Origin: Anabaena lutea FACHB-196
GTDB lineage: Bacteria > Cyanobacteriota > Cyanobacteriia > Cyanobacteriales > Nostocaceae
Assembly: GCF_014698305.1 (NCBI RefSeq)
Contig: NZ_JACJST010000008.1
Span: forward strand, 62,001 to 126,000
DNA: 64,000 nucleotides
Reading direction: 5' to 3'
The position numbers were made by a program, and so were the translations under genes. Below, piece after piece: positions 32,620-40,716 of the stretch. Under the pieces are notes generated by a model. The model saw only the letters and a list, made by a program, of their open reading frames with translations. It was not told where the DNA came from and searched no databases. The number at the start of each line of letters is the position of its first letter. Within the stretch, counting starts at the first letter, position 1.

Positions 32620-33420
32620 TTAATGACCAAGTTGAGCTTTTGCCTGTTGCCAGAGAGCATCTAATTCTTCTAAACTGTAATCTGTAAGCGGACGTTCAAT
32701 AACGTTTTCCATTTTTTGTAAACGCTGAATAAATCGCTGACTTGTACCTTGCAAACCTGCACTGGGGTCAAGTTTATGCCATCTAGCAACTTGAATAATT
32801 GCAAATAGCAAATCACCTAATTCTGATTCTTGTCTTGCCGGTGTTTCTTCAGCTAAAGCTTGTTGAAATTCCCCTAACTCTTCGTGAAACTTTTCCCACA
32901 CCTCATCAACATTATTCCACTCAAAACCAACATTTGCAGCCGTTTGAGAAATCTTCATCGCTGCATTTAATGGAGGAAGACTACGCCGATAACGACTAAG
33001 TTTATCACTAAGTTTTTGTGATTCTGGAGTTTCTCCCTTTTCCGCCGCTTTGATAGTTTCCCAATTTTGGTGTACCTCATCCATACTTTGCACCTTCACA
33101 TCACCAAAAACATGAGGATGACGACGAATCAACTTTTGAGAAATACCCTTAGCCACATCTTGGAGAGAAAAATCACCAGATTCACTCGCAATTTGCGCTT
33201 GTAATACCACTTGTAATAATAAATCACCTAACTCTTCAGCGATCGCACCTTTATCCCCAGTTTGAATCGCATCAACCACCTCATAAGCCTCCTCAATCAC
33301 GTAAGGCGTAAGACTTTCTGGCGTTTGTGCCAAATCCCAAGGACAACCTTCAGGCGATCGCAATTTCGCCACCACCTCAATTAACTCCTGCAAAGCTACC
33401 AAAGACTCATTACCTTCCAT
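32620..33420 (-). CDS. mazG: Nucleoside triphosphate pyrophosphohydrolase MazG
   Basis: A 266-aa protein with two MazG domains. The N-terminal one shows the metal-binding EEAYEVVDAI and EELGDLLLQV helices, the C-terminal one EELGEFQQAL and ESELGDLLFAI. MazG hydrolyses NTPs to NMP and pyrophosphate and limits aberrant or alarmone nucleotides. It lies 23 bp downstream of the DUF2227 gene and is probably co-transcribed with it. Confidence 0.93.
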   Translation of the reverse strand: MEGNESLVALQELIEVVAKLRSPEGCPWDLAQTPESLTPYVIEEAYEVVDAIQTGDKGAIAEELGDLLLQVVLQAQIASESGDFSLQDVAKGISQKLIRRHPHVFGDVKVQSMDEVHQNWETIKAAEKGETPESQKLSDKLSRYRRSLPPLNAAMKISQTAANVGFEWNNVDEVWEKFHEELGEFQQALAEETPARQESELGDLLFAIIQVARWHKLDPSAGLQGTSQRFIQRLQKMENVIERPLTDYSLEELDALWQQAKAQLGH

Positions 33421-33443
33421 AAAACCTCCTCTTCCCTCTGCGT

Positions 33444-34043
33444 TTACCTCTGCGTACCTCTGCGTTTTTTAACCGCCTTTACACCCCGCGTCGGCTTACG
33501 CTTCTTAATTTTGCCATTAGGAAGTAACCCTTGAATTCCTTGTTTCTGAAAACGTTTATAAGCCGAACCAGTCCAATCGCTGAGAGAATGACTCATCGCC
33601 CCAATTTCAAAGCCAAGAAACAGAGCCAAAAATTCTCCATAATAAAGAGAGAGCGATCGCCCTACACTCCTCCAAACCTCCCCCCAGTTCAAAGCGACAT
33701 TACCCAACTTCGCAAAAACCACCAAAACTATCAGCCCCACAACCACGAGAAAACTCGTCAGATATACCACCCGCAAAGTCGTACCAATAATCGGCCCATG
33801 CGACAAAAAAGACCGATGGCGCAAACTTTTTTGATAAGGTAGCCAAATCCAACGCAAAAACCCCCAACGCTGAAACTGACGCGAGTAAATATCCAAATCG
33901 GGGCCAAACATCAGCCCTCCAAACATAAACCCCCCCGCCACCAACAACGTCATATTACTGCTGCGAGTGGAAACCATTGTCACACCCGCCACAAATGGCA
34001 AAGACCAGATAGTAATGCGATCGTGCGTCTGACCAGAAGGCAT
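33444..34043 (-). CDS. DUF2227 putative metal-binding membrane protein
   Basis: A 199-aa protein starting MPSGQTHDRITIWSLP. Histidine/aspartate motifs (QTHDRI, GPDLDIYSRQ, LRHRSFLSHGP) and several hydrophobic segments fit the DUF2227 family of predicted membrane metal-binding proteins. The end is strongly basic. Between it and mazG lies a CTCTGCGT repeat stretch typical of cyanobacterial intergenic DNA. Function unknown. Confidence 0.8.
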   Translation of the reverse strand: MPSGQTHDRITIWSLPFVAGVTMVSTRSSNMTLLVAGGFMFGGLMFGPDLDIYSRQFQRWGFLRWIWLPYQKSLRHRSFLSHGPIIGTTLRVVYLTSFLVVVGLIVLVVFAKLGNVALNWGEVWRSVGRSLSLYYGEFLALFLGFEIGAMSHSLSDWTGSAYKRFQKQGIQGLLPNGKIKKRKPTRGVKAVKKRRGTQR

Positions 34044-34187
34044 ATTCAGTCCTGACTGCTGTTAGCGGTAGCTCGGCGTTTAGCCCGTACTGAGTAAGTA
34101 TAGTTCTTAAAAGCATATACAAAAAAATTTTCCCAAAGACTTGCAAAATTCCAAACAGCTATGTTATATTAAACAAGTGAGAAAAAC

Positions 34188-34260
<73 letters not shown>

Positions 34261-34629
34261 TTTACAATAAAAACAAAATTCTTAAGATAGCAGTTTGCAA
34301 TTAATTTGTGAACTGCTAAATTTTTTATAGGAATAAATTTGTTTAGTCTTGACAAGACATATTTAGATTAATTATTTAACATACTCTACGGATTGAGTTT
34401 ATATATTTTTTCAACCCGCTTTTGTTACATTTCCTCTGGAAACCAGCACAGATGAACTTCCCTGCGGGAAATCACTTCATGTCTTGTCTGCATAGCTGTG
34501 GTTCTTCCCCATCGCTGATAAGCAAGCCTTATTAACGCCATCTATTATTTTTTGTCAAGTTCTATTGACACTTCGTAACAAACTTGTTATATTTATTTAC
34601 ATAAAGTAACAACCCAAAAGAAAAACATT
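34261..34629. other. Intergenic region upstream of the ssl1498-family gene
   Basis: About 370 bp with no coding frame. CTTCCCTGCGGGAAATC near 34458 forms a short hairpin. The last 100 bp are AT-rich and should hold the promoter of the light-harvesting-like gene. Confidence 0.5.
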
Positions 34630-34800
34630 ATGTATACCACCATTAACGAAAACGGCATTCTCAATAACTACTCTACTGAGCCAAAACTTTACTACGCAGA
34701 ATATCCAACTAAAGAGCAACAAAAAATTTACGCCTTTCAAGGTGCAGTAGCGATTTTATTCGTCTCATCTATAGTTTTAATTGCGTTAGGAGTCAGTTAA
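34630..34800 (+). CDS. ssl1498-family light-harvesting-like protein
   Basis: A 56-aa protein starting MYTTINENGILNNYSTEP, with LYYAEYPTKEQQKIYAFQGA and a single C-terminal transmembrane helix (VAILFVSSIVLIALGVS). This matches the ssl1498 family, small one-helix proteins of thylakoids related in style to HLIPs and conserved across cyanobacteria. It probably binds pigments or assists photosystem assembly. A strong terminator follows at 34853. Confidence 0.9.
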   Translation: MYTTINENGILNNYSTEPKLYYAEYPTKEQQKIYAFQGAVAILFVSSIVLIALGVS

Positions 34801-34852
34801 TCTTTTTAGTTTTGGTATTAGTGTCTAAATCGTCATTCTTATTTCTCCTATA

Positions 34853-34880
34853 AACCTCGGTTAGTTTCGCCGGGGTTTTT
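34853..34880 (+). terminator. Rho-independent terminator after the ssl1498-family gene
   Basis: AACCTCGG pairs with CCGGGGTT (one G-U) around a short loop, followed by a run of T to 34880. It lies 52 bp after the stop codon. Confidence 0.85.
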
Positions 34881-34967
34881 TATTGCTTAATTTTCTTTCA
34901 TCAAATCCTCTGATTTCTCCGTATAGTTAAATTAGAATTGCTATATATAAGTTAAATTTGATTAATA

Positions 34968-35180
34968 ATGGTAAAAACTATGTTGCTATCAATTGAAGGT
35001 GTTTACAAACACGGTAAGATAGAACTTAGAGAATTACCATCTGAGATTTCAGAAAGTTTTATTATTGTCACTTTTAGTAAAATATTACTACTAAACCTTG
35101 ATCCACGCGATTCCTACGGAGCGCTTCTCTATCGCATTTCCCCTACATCTCCCAACATCCCTAAAACAGCGTATAGTTAA
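34968..35180 (+). pseudogene. Antitoxin-like gene with C-terminus replaced by a dispersed repeat
   Basis: A 70-aa frame. Residues 5-35 (LLSIEGVYKHGKIELRELP) look like the start of a DUF104/AF2212-type antitoxin. From about 35103 the DNA becomes a dispersed cyanobacterial repeat (GATTCCTACGGAGCGCTTCT), and the translated end is unlike the family. An original stop has likely been displaced. No toxin of its own follows. Confidence 0.55.
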
Positions 35181-35214
35181 ATTAGGATAAAAACTATAAA
35201 TAAGCAAAAAATCT

Positions 35215-35436
35215 ATGCCTAATTATCAAGAATTGTTAGAGCAAGCTAAAAATCTGACTCCTGAAGAACAGCTTAAATTAGTTGAAAATTTATCTATTTT
35301 AATTCGTCAACAATTGGAAATGACATCAAAACCAAAGCGTAGTATTTTAGAATTGCGTGGTTTAGGTAAGGAAATTTGGGTAAATATTGACGCTCAGGAA
35401 TATGTTAATCAGGAACGTGATTCATGGAATGGCTAA
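35215..35436 (+). CDS. Antitoxin of a VapBC-type pair
   Basis: A 73-aa protein starting MPNYQELLEQAKNLTPEEQL, a helical N-terminus common in cyanobacterial antitoxins paired with PIN toxins, and ending DAQEYVNQERDSWNG. It overlaps the toxin gene by 13 bp. It should neutralise the toxin and repress the operon. Confidence 0.75.
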   Translation: MPNYQELLEQAKNLTPEEQLKLVENLSILIRQQLEMTSKPKRSILELRGLGKEIWVNIDAQEYVNQERDSWNG

Positions 35437-35867
35437 ATAAGTTACAGGGTAAAATTATAGGTTTAGATACTGCACCGCTAATTTATTTTATAGAAGAAAA
35501 TCCTCATTATTTGCAAGTTACAGATACGTTTTTTACAGCTATGTATAAGGAAGAGTTTAGCGTTGTCACGTCGGTTTTAACTATATCAGAAGTTTTAGTT
35601 TATCCTTTACGTGCAGGAAATACAATATTAGCTCAACAATATCGTGATATTCTTTTCAATTCACAAGGTTTAACGAGTATTGAAGTTTTACCAGATATTG
35701 CTGAAAATGCAGCTAAATTAAGAGCAGATTATAATTTAAGAACACCGGATGCTATTCAAATGGCCACTGCTATTTATGGAGGTGCTTCTTTTTTCTTGAC
35801 TAATGATATACGTTTACCTTCTTTACCTGGGTTAACTGTGTTGGTTTTAAATCAATTGATAAGTTAG
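35424..35867 (+). CDS. PIN-domain ribonuclease toxin (VapC-like)
   Basis: A 147-aa PIN domain. Acidic metal ligands are seen in IIGLDTAPLIYF (Asp), LTISEVLVYP (Glu), NLRTPDAIQMAT (Asp) and FLTNDIRLPS. VapC enzymes cut tRNA or rRNA when released from the antitoxin. The gene overlaps the antitoxin by 13 bp, so they are coupled. Confidence 0.88.
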   Translation: MEWLNKLQGKIIGLDTAPLIYFIEENPHYLQVTDTFFTAMYKEEFSVVTSVLTISEVLVYPLRAGNTILAQQYRDILFNSQGLTSIEVLPDIAENAAKLRADYNLRTPDAIQMATAIYGGASFFLTNDIRLPSLPGLTVLVLNQLIS

Positions 35868-35881
35868 GTGTTTTTAAATAT

Positions 35882-36093
35882 AGCGAACTGACAAGTCAGC
35901 GCTTGCGCTATCGCATCCTCCTCATACCTAACAGCGATTCCTACGGAGTGCTATCTCTTTGAGTCCCGTCAGGGATACGCTATCGTACTTCCACACAAAC
36001 CAAAACAGCGAACTGACAAGTCATCGATTGCGCTATCGCATTTCCCCCAAACCCCTAAACAGCGAACTGACAAGTCAGCGCTTGCGCTATCGC
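35882..36093 (+). repeat. Three copies of an AGCGAACTGACAAGTCA repeat
   Basis: Copies of a unit of about 33 bp start at 35882, 36007 and 36061. Each contains a palindromic GCGCTTGCGC-like core and ends CTATCGC. An additional GATTCCTACGGAGTGC repeat lies between the first two. These are dispersed cyanobacterial intergenic repeats. Confidence 0.8.
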
Positions 36094-36145
36094 TCTCTCC
36101 CAAATCCCCTAATTACTAGTAGAGGATTTTGGCATACATTTATGT

Positions 36146-37468
36146 TCAACCTCCACCAAGCATAGGTAAATCCAAATCCTTACCAGTTAATTTAATAATT
36201 AATCGTCCAAATGCTATGATTGAATCCTTATTGTTCTTCAAAAAGTCTAAAGTTTGTCCAATCTTATCAGCTTGCTTTTGAGTCAGTAAGCTTCCCCATA
36301 CTCTACGTCTCTCATCTAGTTGTTCTGGGGTTGATGATTCAATTTCTTTAAGTATCCACCATTCAAAAATAGGTGAGAATATTTCCCAAGTTGGTGGATT
36401 AGTTTGTGTCCGATTCAATAATCCCCGTGCATTTAATTCAATTAGCTCCCTTTCTTTTTGGATAAAAATAGAAGTTATATCACTTAAATCATACTTGGAA
36501 TTAGTAACTTTTCCTTTTAGCTTTTGTAAAGCAATTAGCATTAAAAGCATTTGTTCATCTGGACTAGATCCTTCCCAAAATCTTTCAAATACTGGACTAG
36601 CTACACTTTGAAATTTTTCTCCTACTGGTGTTAAATCATTTAGAGGTGCGCCCACATCTATACGATGATCAAAAATTTCAGAGGCCACCATTTCAGCAAG
36701 CTGAGGATGATAACCCGATAAATAAGCAATATAACGAGATTCAGATGAAGTAAATAAGGGTTGATCTGTTTGTTCAATCCTATGTAGGAGCTTTAAAATA
36801 TCATCTTCACGAAATAGTTGTAAACGACAACTTGTAAACCCATTCTCAAATGGTGATATATTTTGAACAGCTAAAGGTTTGCATAATTTTTGAAGTGAGT
36901 AGCGAGTAGCAAGAACTAAGTTAGCTTTATTGAAATCTCGTGTAGTTAGAGAACGAAGACCTTGTAGAAATGTACGACTGCTATCAAGATGTTCTGTATC
37001 AGTTCTTATTAAAGCATCAAAATCATCTAATACTAAAACTATTCTTTTATTTGCTTCTGCTGCTACATCAAGAACATCATGAAAATCATTAGCTCCCAGT
37101 TCAGCACCTTCTTCTATCCGTTGCAGTAAAGCCTTACATTTTTCTTTTATAGGGCTATCTTCAAGTTTTCTATCTAAAGTTTTTGTACATTGAAACCAAA
37201 ATTGACTTGCTGTTTTAGGATGAACACTATCTGAACAATTTAAAAAAACAAAAATGTAATTCTGGAAGTTATTCAGTGTCAAATCAACAGATGGACTAGA
37301 AATATATTTAAGCATAAGACTTTTGCCAATACCTCGCTCACCATATATTTCTAAAGCACCTCCCTCAGCTATCAAAGAGCTAAAAAATTTACTTACTCTT
37401 TTGCGATCTATAATAGCTTGTTCCGGTGGTGTACTATTCCGGAGAAAAGGATTAATTAAACTTTTCAT
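36146..37468 (-). CDS. P-loop NTPase, second gene of an ATPase pair
   Basis: A 440-aa protein with Walker A GERGIGKS (43-50) and Walker B RIVLVLDDFDAL (about 142-153). The layout resembles STAND/AAA ATPases that act as switches, with a helical C-terminal half and no transmembrane segment. Its ATG overlaps the stop of the upstream 787-aa NTPase gene (37465-37468), so the two are translationally coupled. No family name can be given with certainty. A defence or signalling role is possible. Confidence 0.75.
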   Translation of the reverse strand: MKSLINPFLRNSTPPEQAIIDRKRVSKFFSSLIAEGGALEIYGERGIGKSLMLKYISSPSVDLTLNNFQNYIFVFLNCSDSVHPKTASQFWFQCTKTLDRKLEDSPIKEKCKALLQRIEEGAELGANDFHDVLDVAAEANKRIVLVLDDFDALIRTDTEHLDSSRTFLQGLRSLTTRDFNKANLVLATRYSLQKLCKPLAVQNISPFENGFTSCRLQLFREDDILKLLHRIEQTDQPLFTSSESRYIAYLSGYHPQLAEMVASEIFDHRIDVGAPLNDLTPVGEKFQSVASPVFERFWEGSSPDEQMLLMLIALQKLKGKVTNSKYDLSDITSIFIQKERELIELNARGLLNRTQTNPPTWEIFSPIFEWWILKEIESSTPEQLDERRRVWGSLLTQKQADKIGQTLDFLKNNKDSIIAFGRLIIKLTGKDLDLPMLGGG

Positions 37469-39828
37469 GATTTATCCTCCAACGTGGTTTTTAACGTTTT
37501 TAATTTGGTTTTTGCAATCATAATTATTAGGGGATGATAAATCTCTTCAATTTTATCAAAAATACCACTTAATAATAAAATTATAGGCGTAAATATTCCT
37601 ATAAAGCAAATACAGGCAATAAATATGGTAAGGAATGCAATAAAGATATTAATTATCCAACCAACAAGATATTGCTTAATGAATAGAAATACCAAGACAA
37701 TATAGGCGATAAATAATATTGTAATAAACAGGGCAGAAAAGTCTTGAACAGCATAACTAGTTATAATCCTTAGTTCTTTGTTACTTAATTGTACTTCTGC
37801 TTCTTCTAAAGATAAGACTAATTTGGCCGCAGTTGCCGGATTGATATCTGCTTTTGATATCTGTATTCGTGTAAGCACAACCCATACTTTCTGCTCCTGA
37901 ATTTTTAAATTATCATAAATATATTCATCATTATCCGTGCTTAAATTAAAATTATTTTTAATGATTTTTTCTTGTATAGATATTATTTTAGATTCTAAGA
38001 TACGTATTTTTTCTGATCTAATCTTTTCTTGTTTACGAGCAAGGTCAATCGGTGAAATACTACTATTTCTTTGCACTATATAGGTTCTATGATTTATTTT
38101 TGTTTCTGATGATAAATCAGAATTATTTTTCATGGCATTATGTTGATTCTGTGTTTCAAATTCCTCGATTTGTTTAATCTTTTGTATTTCTTGTGTTTTT
38201 CCTGTTAAATCTTCTTCATCAGGAATCTCTTGAATAAATGCTAATTCTTCTTCTGGATCAAAAGAGTTATTCCTTTGCTCAATATTTAACAAAGTTTCAA
38301 CTTCCTCTAGGCATTTCTCCAATTGTTCTGTCAGATTTCTTATTAATCCCCTCTGCCATTCATTACTATTTTGTAATTTTATTAATTTTTCATATTGCTC
38401 AGATGCTACAGAAAAATCACCTTTATTTTCAGCATATTGGGCATATTTTGCTAAAGCTTCTACCATTTCAGGTAAAACATTATGATCATACAAATATAGT
38501 TTACATAGTGCTTCTGCTCTGCCAGCTAAATCTTCAGTAAGATAATATATATCAGCTAATCCCCGCAAAGCACTGCAATGATTTGGTATATGTACGAGTA
38601 CCTCTTTATAATCTTTTATAGCAAAATCATAACTGCCAGCCTGACGTGCTTTATCTGCCAATTCACAGCGATTATTTGCTAAAATTTGGTGAATATCAAT
38701 CTCTTCTTCCCTGCTAGGTTCTAAAGGTATATTCTCTGTTACCCAAATTCTTACTATTTCCACAGCTACACCAATAGCCTGATTATTACCTTTCAATAAC
38801 TCCCATTTTATAAGACTTTCTAAGGTATTGTTCAATTCCTCTCTGTTCAAGTGAACCCGGTTTTCCATTAATAAGTGAACAATGTTATCTCTATTAGCTT
38901 TTTTTATATCAGATGTTAAACTCGCAACAGTAGCTAATACACGTTCCTCAATAGTAGGTACACGAGCAATACTAGCAATAGCACCTTGATAAGCTTGAAG
39001 AGTTTTAGGTATTACAAAATTTACATCATTAACAGTTGCTATTTCTCTTTCTTCATCTAAAACTACGTATTCAAATACTTCAGAACATAATGCTTGCGTG
39101 AGATGAGGTTGTCCATTCGTTAATTCATAAATCCTATCAATAGCTGTTTCTTCATAAGTCAGTATTCCAAAAGTAGGCTGAATTATTAGCTGTTTTGTTT
39201 CTGGTTGAGAAAAAAAACTAATTCGTTCTTCTTTAGATGAACTAACTATAGGATCATATTGTATGGGTAATTTACCAATGTCTTTTCCAACTGTCAAAAC
39301 CCACTTTAATTGGTGTTCACCTTTTACTAACTCGCCTAAAAAAGAAACTAAAACCTCTGTAGATTTATTAATTGTCTGCTCACCTAAATTATCAAACTCA
39401 TCTACTATAATTACAAGTTCCTGGTTTCCTAAATTCTCAAAAACTTGAGGCAACCACTCATCTCTAAATAGTGTATGACTAGATTCCCATTGATTAAGGG
39501 TGGGTACTTCAATATTAATTTCTTTAGCAATAGCATTGGCTAAATGATTTTGAAACTGTGGCAAGGTATCTTGCACATAACGTTGAATATCAAATATTAC
39601 AGGAACAAGAGGCAATACCTTCCCCATTCCTGATTTCTCATCCTTTAAAAAATTGTATAATTTTTGTAAAAATGAACTTTTGCCGATACGACGCTGCCCT
39701 TGTAGCAATACAACATTTGAACTAGCTAAAGCTTGGTTAACTTTTGCTAGTAAATCTTTACGACCATAAAAATCTGAACCTGTAACTGGTGGACCGGCTT
39801 TATAAGGATTAATAACTAAGGTAGTCAT
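37465..39828 (-). CDS. P-loop NTPase with TPR-like region and C-terminal membrane anchor
   Basis: A 787-aa protein. An N-terminal ATPase domain has Walker A GQRRIGKS (44-51) and Walker B LVIIVDEFDNL (138-148), and LTNGQPHLTQALC is typical of archaeal-type AAA or STAND ATPases. Tetratricopeptide-like helices follow at about 385-510, then a charged linker and two to three transmembrane segments at about 695-765. The product probably sits at the membrane. It forms a coupled pair with the next gene. Confidence 0.78.
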   Translation of the reverse strand: MTTLVINPYKAGPPVTGSDFYGRKDLLAKVNQALASSNVVLLQGQRRIGKSSFLQKLYNFLKDEKSGMGKVLPLVPVIFDIQRYVQDTLPQFQNHLANAIAKEINIEVPTLNQWESSHTLFRDEWLPQVFENLGNQELVIIVDEFDNLGEQTINKSTEVLVSFLGELVKGEHQLKWVLTVGKDIGKLPIQYDPIVSSSKEERISFFSQPETKQLIIQPTFGILTYEETAIDRIYELTNGQPHLTQALCSEVFEYVVLDEEREIATVNDVNFVIPKTLQAYQGAIASIARVPTIEERVLATVASLTSDIKKANRDNIVHLLMENRVHLNREELNNTLESLIKWELLKGNNQAIGVAVEIVRIWVTENIPLEPSREEEIDIHQILANNRCELADKARQAGSYDFAIKDYKEVLVHIPNHCSALRGLADIYYLTEDLAGRAEALCKLYLYDHNVLPEMVEALAKYAQYAENKGDFSVASEQYEKLIKLQNSNEWQRGLIRNLTEQLEKCLEEVETLLNIEQRNNSFDPEEELAFIQEIPDEEDLTGKTQEIQKIKQIEEFETQNQHNAMKNNSDLSSETKINHRTYIVQRNSSISPIDLARKQEKIRSEKIRILESKIISIQEKIIKNNFNLSTDNDEYIYDNLKIQEQKVWVVLTRIQISKADINPATAAKLVLSLEEAEVQLSNKELRIITSYAVQDFSALFITILFIAYIVLVFLFIKQYLVGWIINIFIAFLTIFIACICFIGIFTPIILLLSGIFDKIEEIYHPLIIMIAKTKLKTLKTTLEDKS

Positions 39829-39996
39829 TGAGGGATTACAAATTTAAGGATTAAGGCAGCCATTACATTTGTCTCTACTTCTATATTGCCGTAAGCTGGT
39901 TGTACTTTACTATATTCCTGTAATATTTATTGTACAAGCTGGCGATATCTAGTTAATGTATCCATTAAAAAATTACTTCTTGCCCTATCTCATAAA

Positions 39997-40572
39997 CTAC
40001 CAAATCATCCCCAAATTCAACACAAAACCATTTAAAACATCTTCCCCCGAAACCGTAGCAGGAGATTCCAAAACCTCAACATCTTTTCCTGGTCTATAAA
40101 TCTCCACTTGTCGAGATTTACGATTAATTAATATACTCAAACGTACACCATTATCTATATATTCCCTCATCTTTTCCTGTGTAGTTTTCAAACTATCACT
40201 AGGAGAAAGTAACTCAATTACAAAATCAGGACAAATAGGAGGAAACTTTTCCTTTTCCTCATCACTTAAAGCATTCCATCTTTCTAACTTTATCCAAGAA
40301 GCATCAGGAGAACGGTCTGCACCATTAGGTAATTTAAAACAAGTGGAAGAATCAAAAACTATACCTTCTTTATTTTGCTCATTCCAAATCCAAACTTGAG
40401 CAGTTATACCCGCATTCCGATTTCCCGTTTCTCCTCCCGTTGGTGGCATAATAATTAAATCCCCATTTGCTGTTCTTTCAAATCTCAATTCGCAGTTATT
40501 TTGACATAGCTGAAAAAACTGCTCATCAGTCATATCTATCACTGATTTTAAACTCACAGTTAAAGCATCCAT
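39997..40572 (-). CDS. Uma2-family putative endonuclease (copy A)
   Basis: A 191-aa PD-(D/E)xK-fold protein of the Uma2 (DUF820) family. Motifs are ERTANGDLIIMPPTGGETG, SPDASWIKLERW, CPDFVIELLSPSDSL and a basic KSRQVEIY. I choose ATG 40572 (MDALTV), equal to the start of its paralogue at 45117. The two paralogues are about 80-85% identical by eye and lie as an inverted pair around chlH. Substrate unknown; the family is abundant in cyanobacteria. Confidence 0.88.
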   Translation of the reverse strand: MDALTVSLKSVIDMTDEQFFQLCQNNCELRFERTANGDLIIMPPTGGETGNRNAGITAQVWIWNEQNKEGIVFDSSTCFKLPNGADRSPDASWIKLERWNALSDEEKEKFPPICPDFVIELLSPSDSLKTTQEKMREYIDNGVRLSILINRKSRQVEIYRPGKDVEVLESPATVSGEDVLNGFVLNLGMIW

Positions 40573-40716
40573 AACCACATCCCACAAATACAAAAATTAT
40601 CGCTTTACTCAAATCATAAACCAATCTCTCTCTTTCTCCGCGCCTCTGCGCCTCTGCGTGCAAAAAAAAAATAAAAATATCAAAAATAGGCAGGTATAAA
40701 ACCTGCCCATCTAAAC

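Noticed and set aside
35959-36165. 68-aa frame over the triple repeat
   Set aside because: It translates the AGCGAACTGACAAGTCA repeats only.
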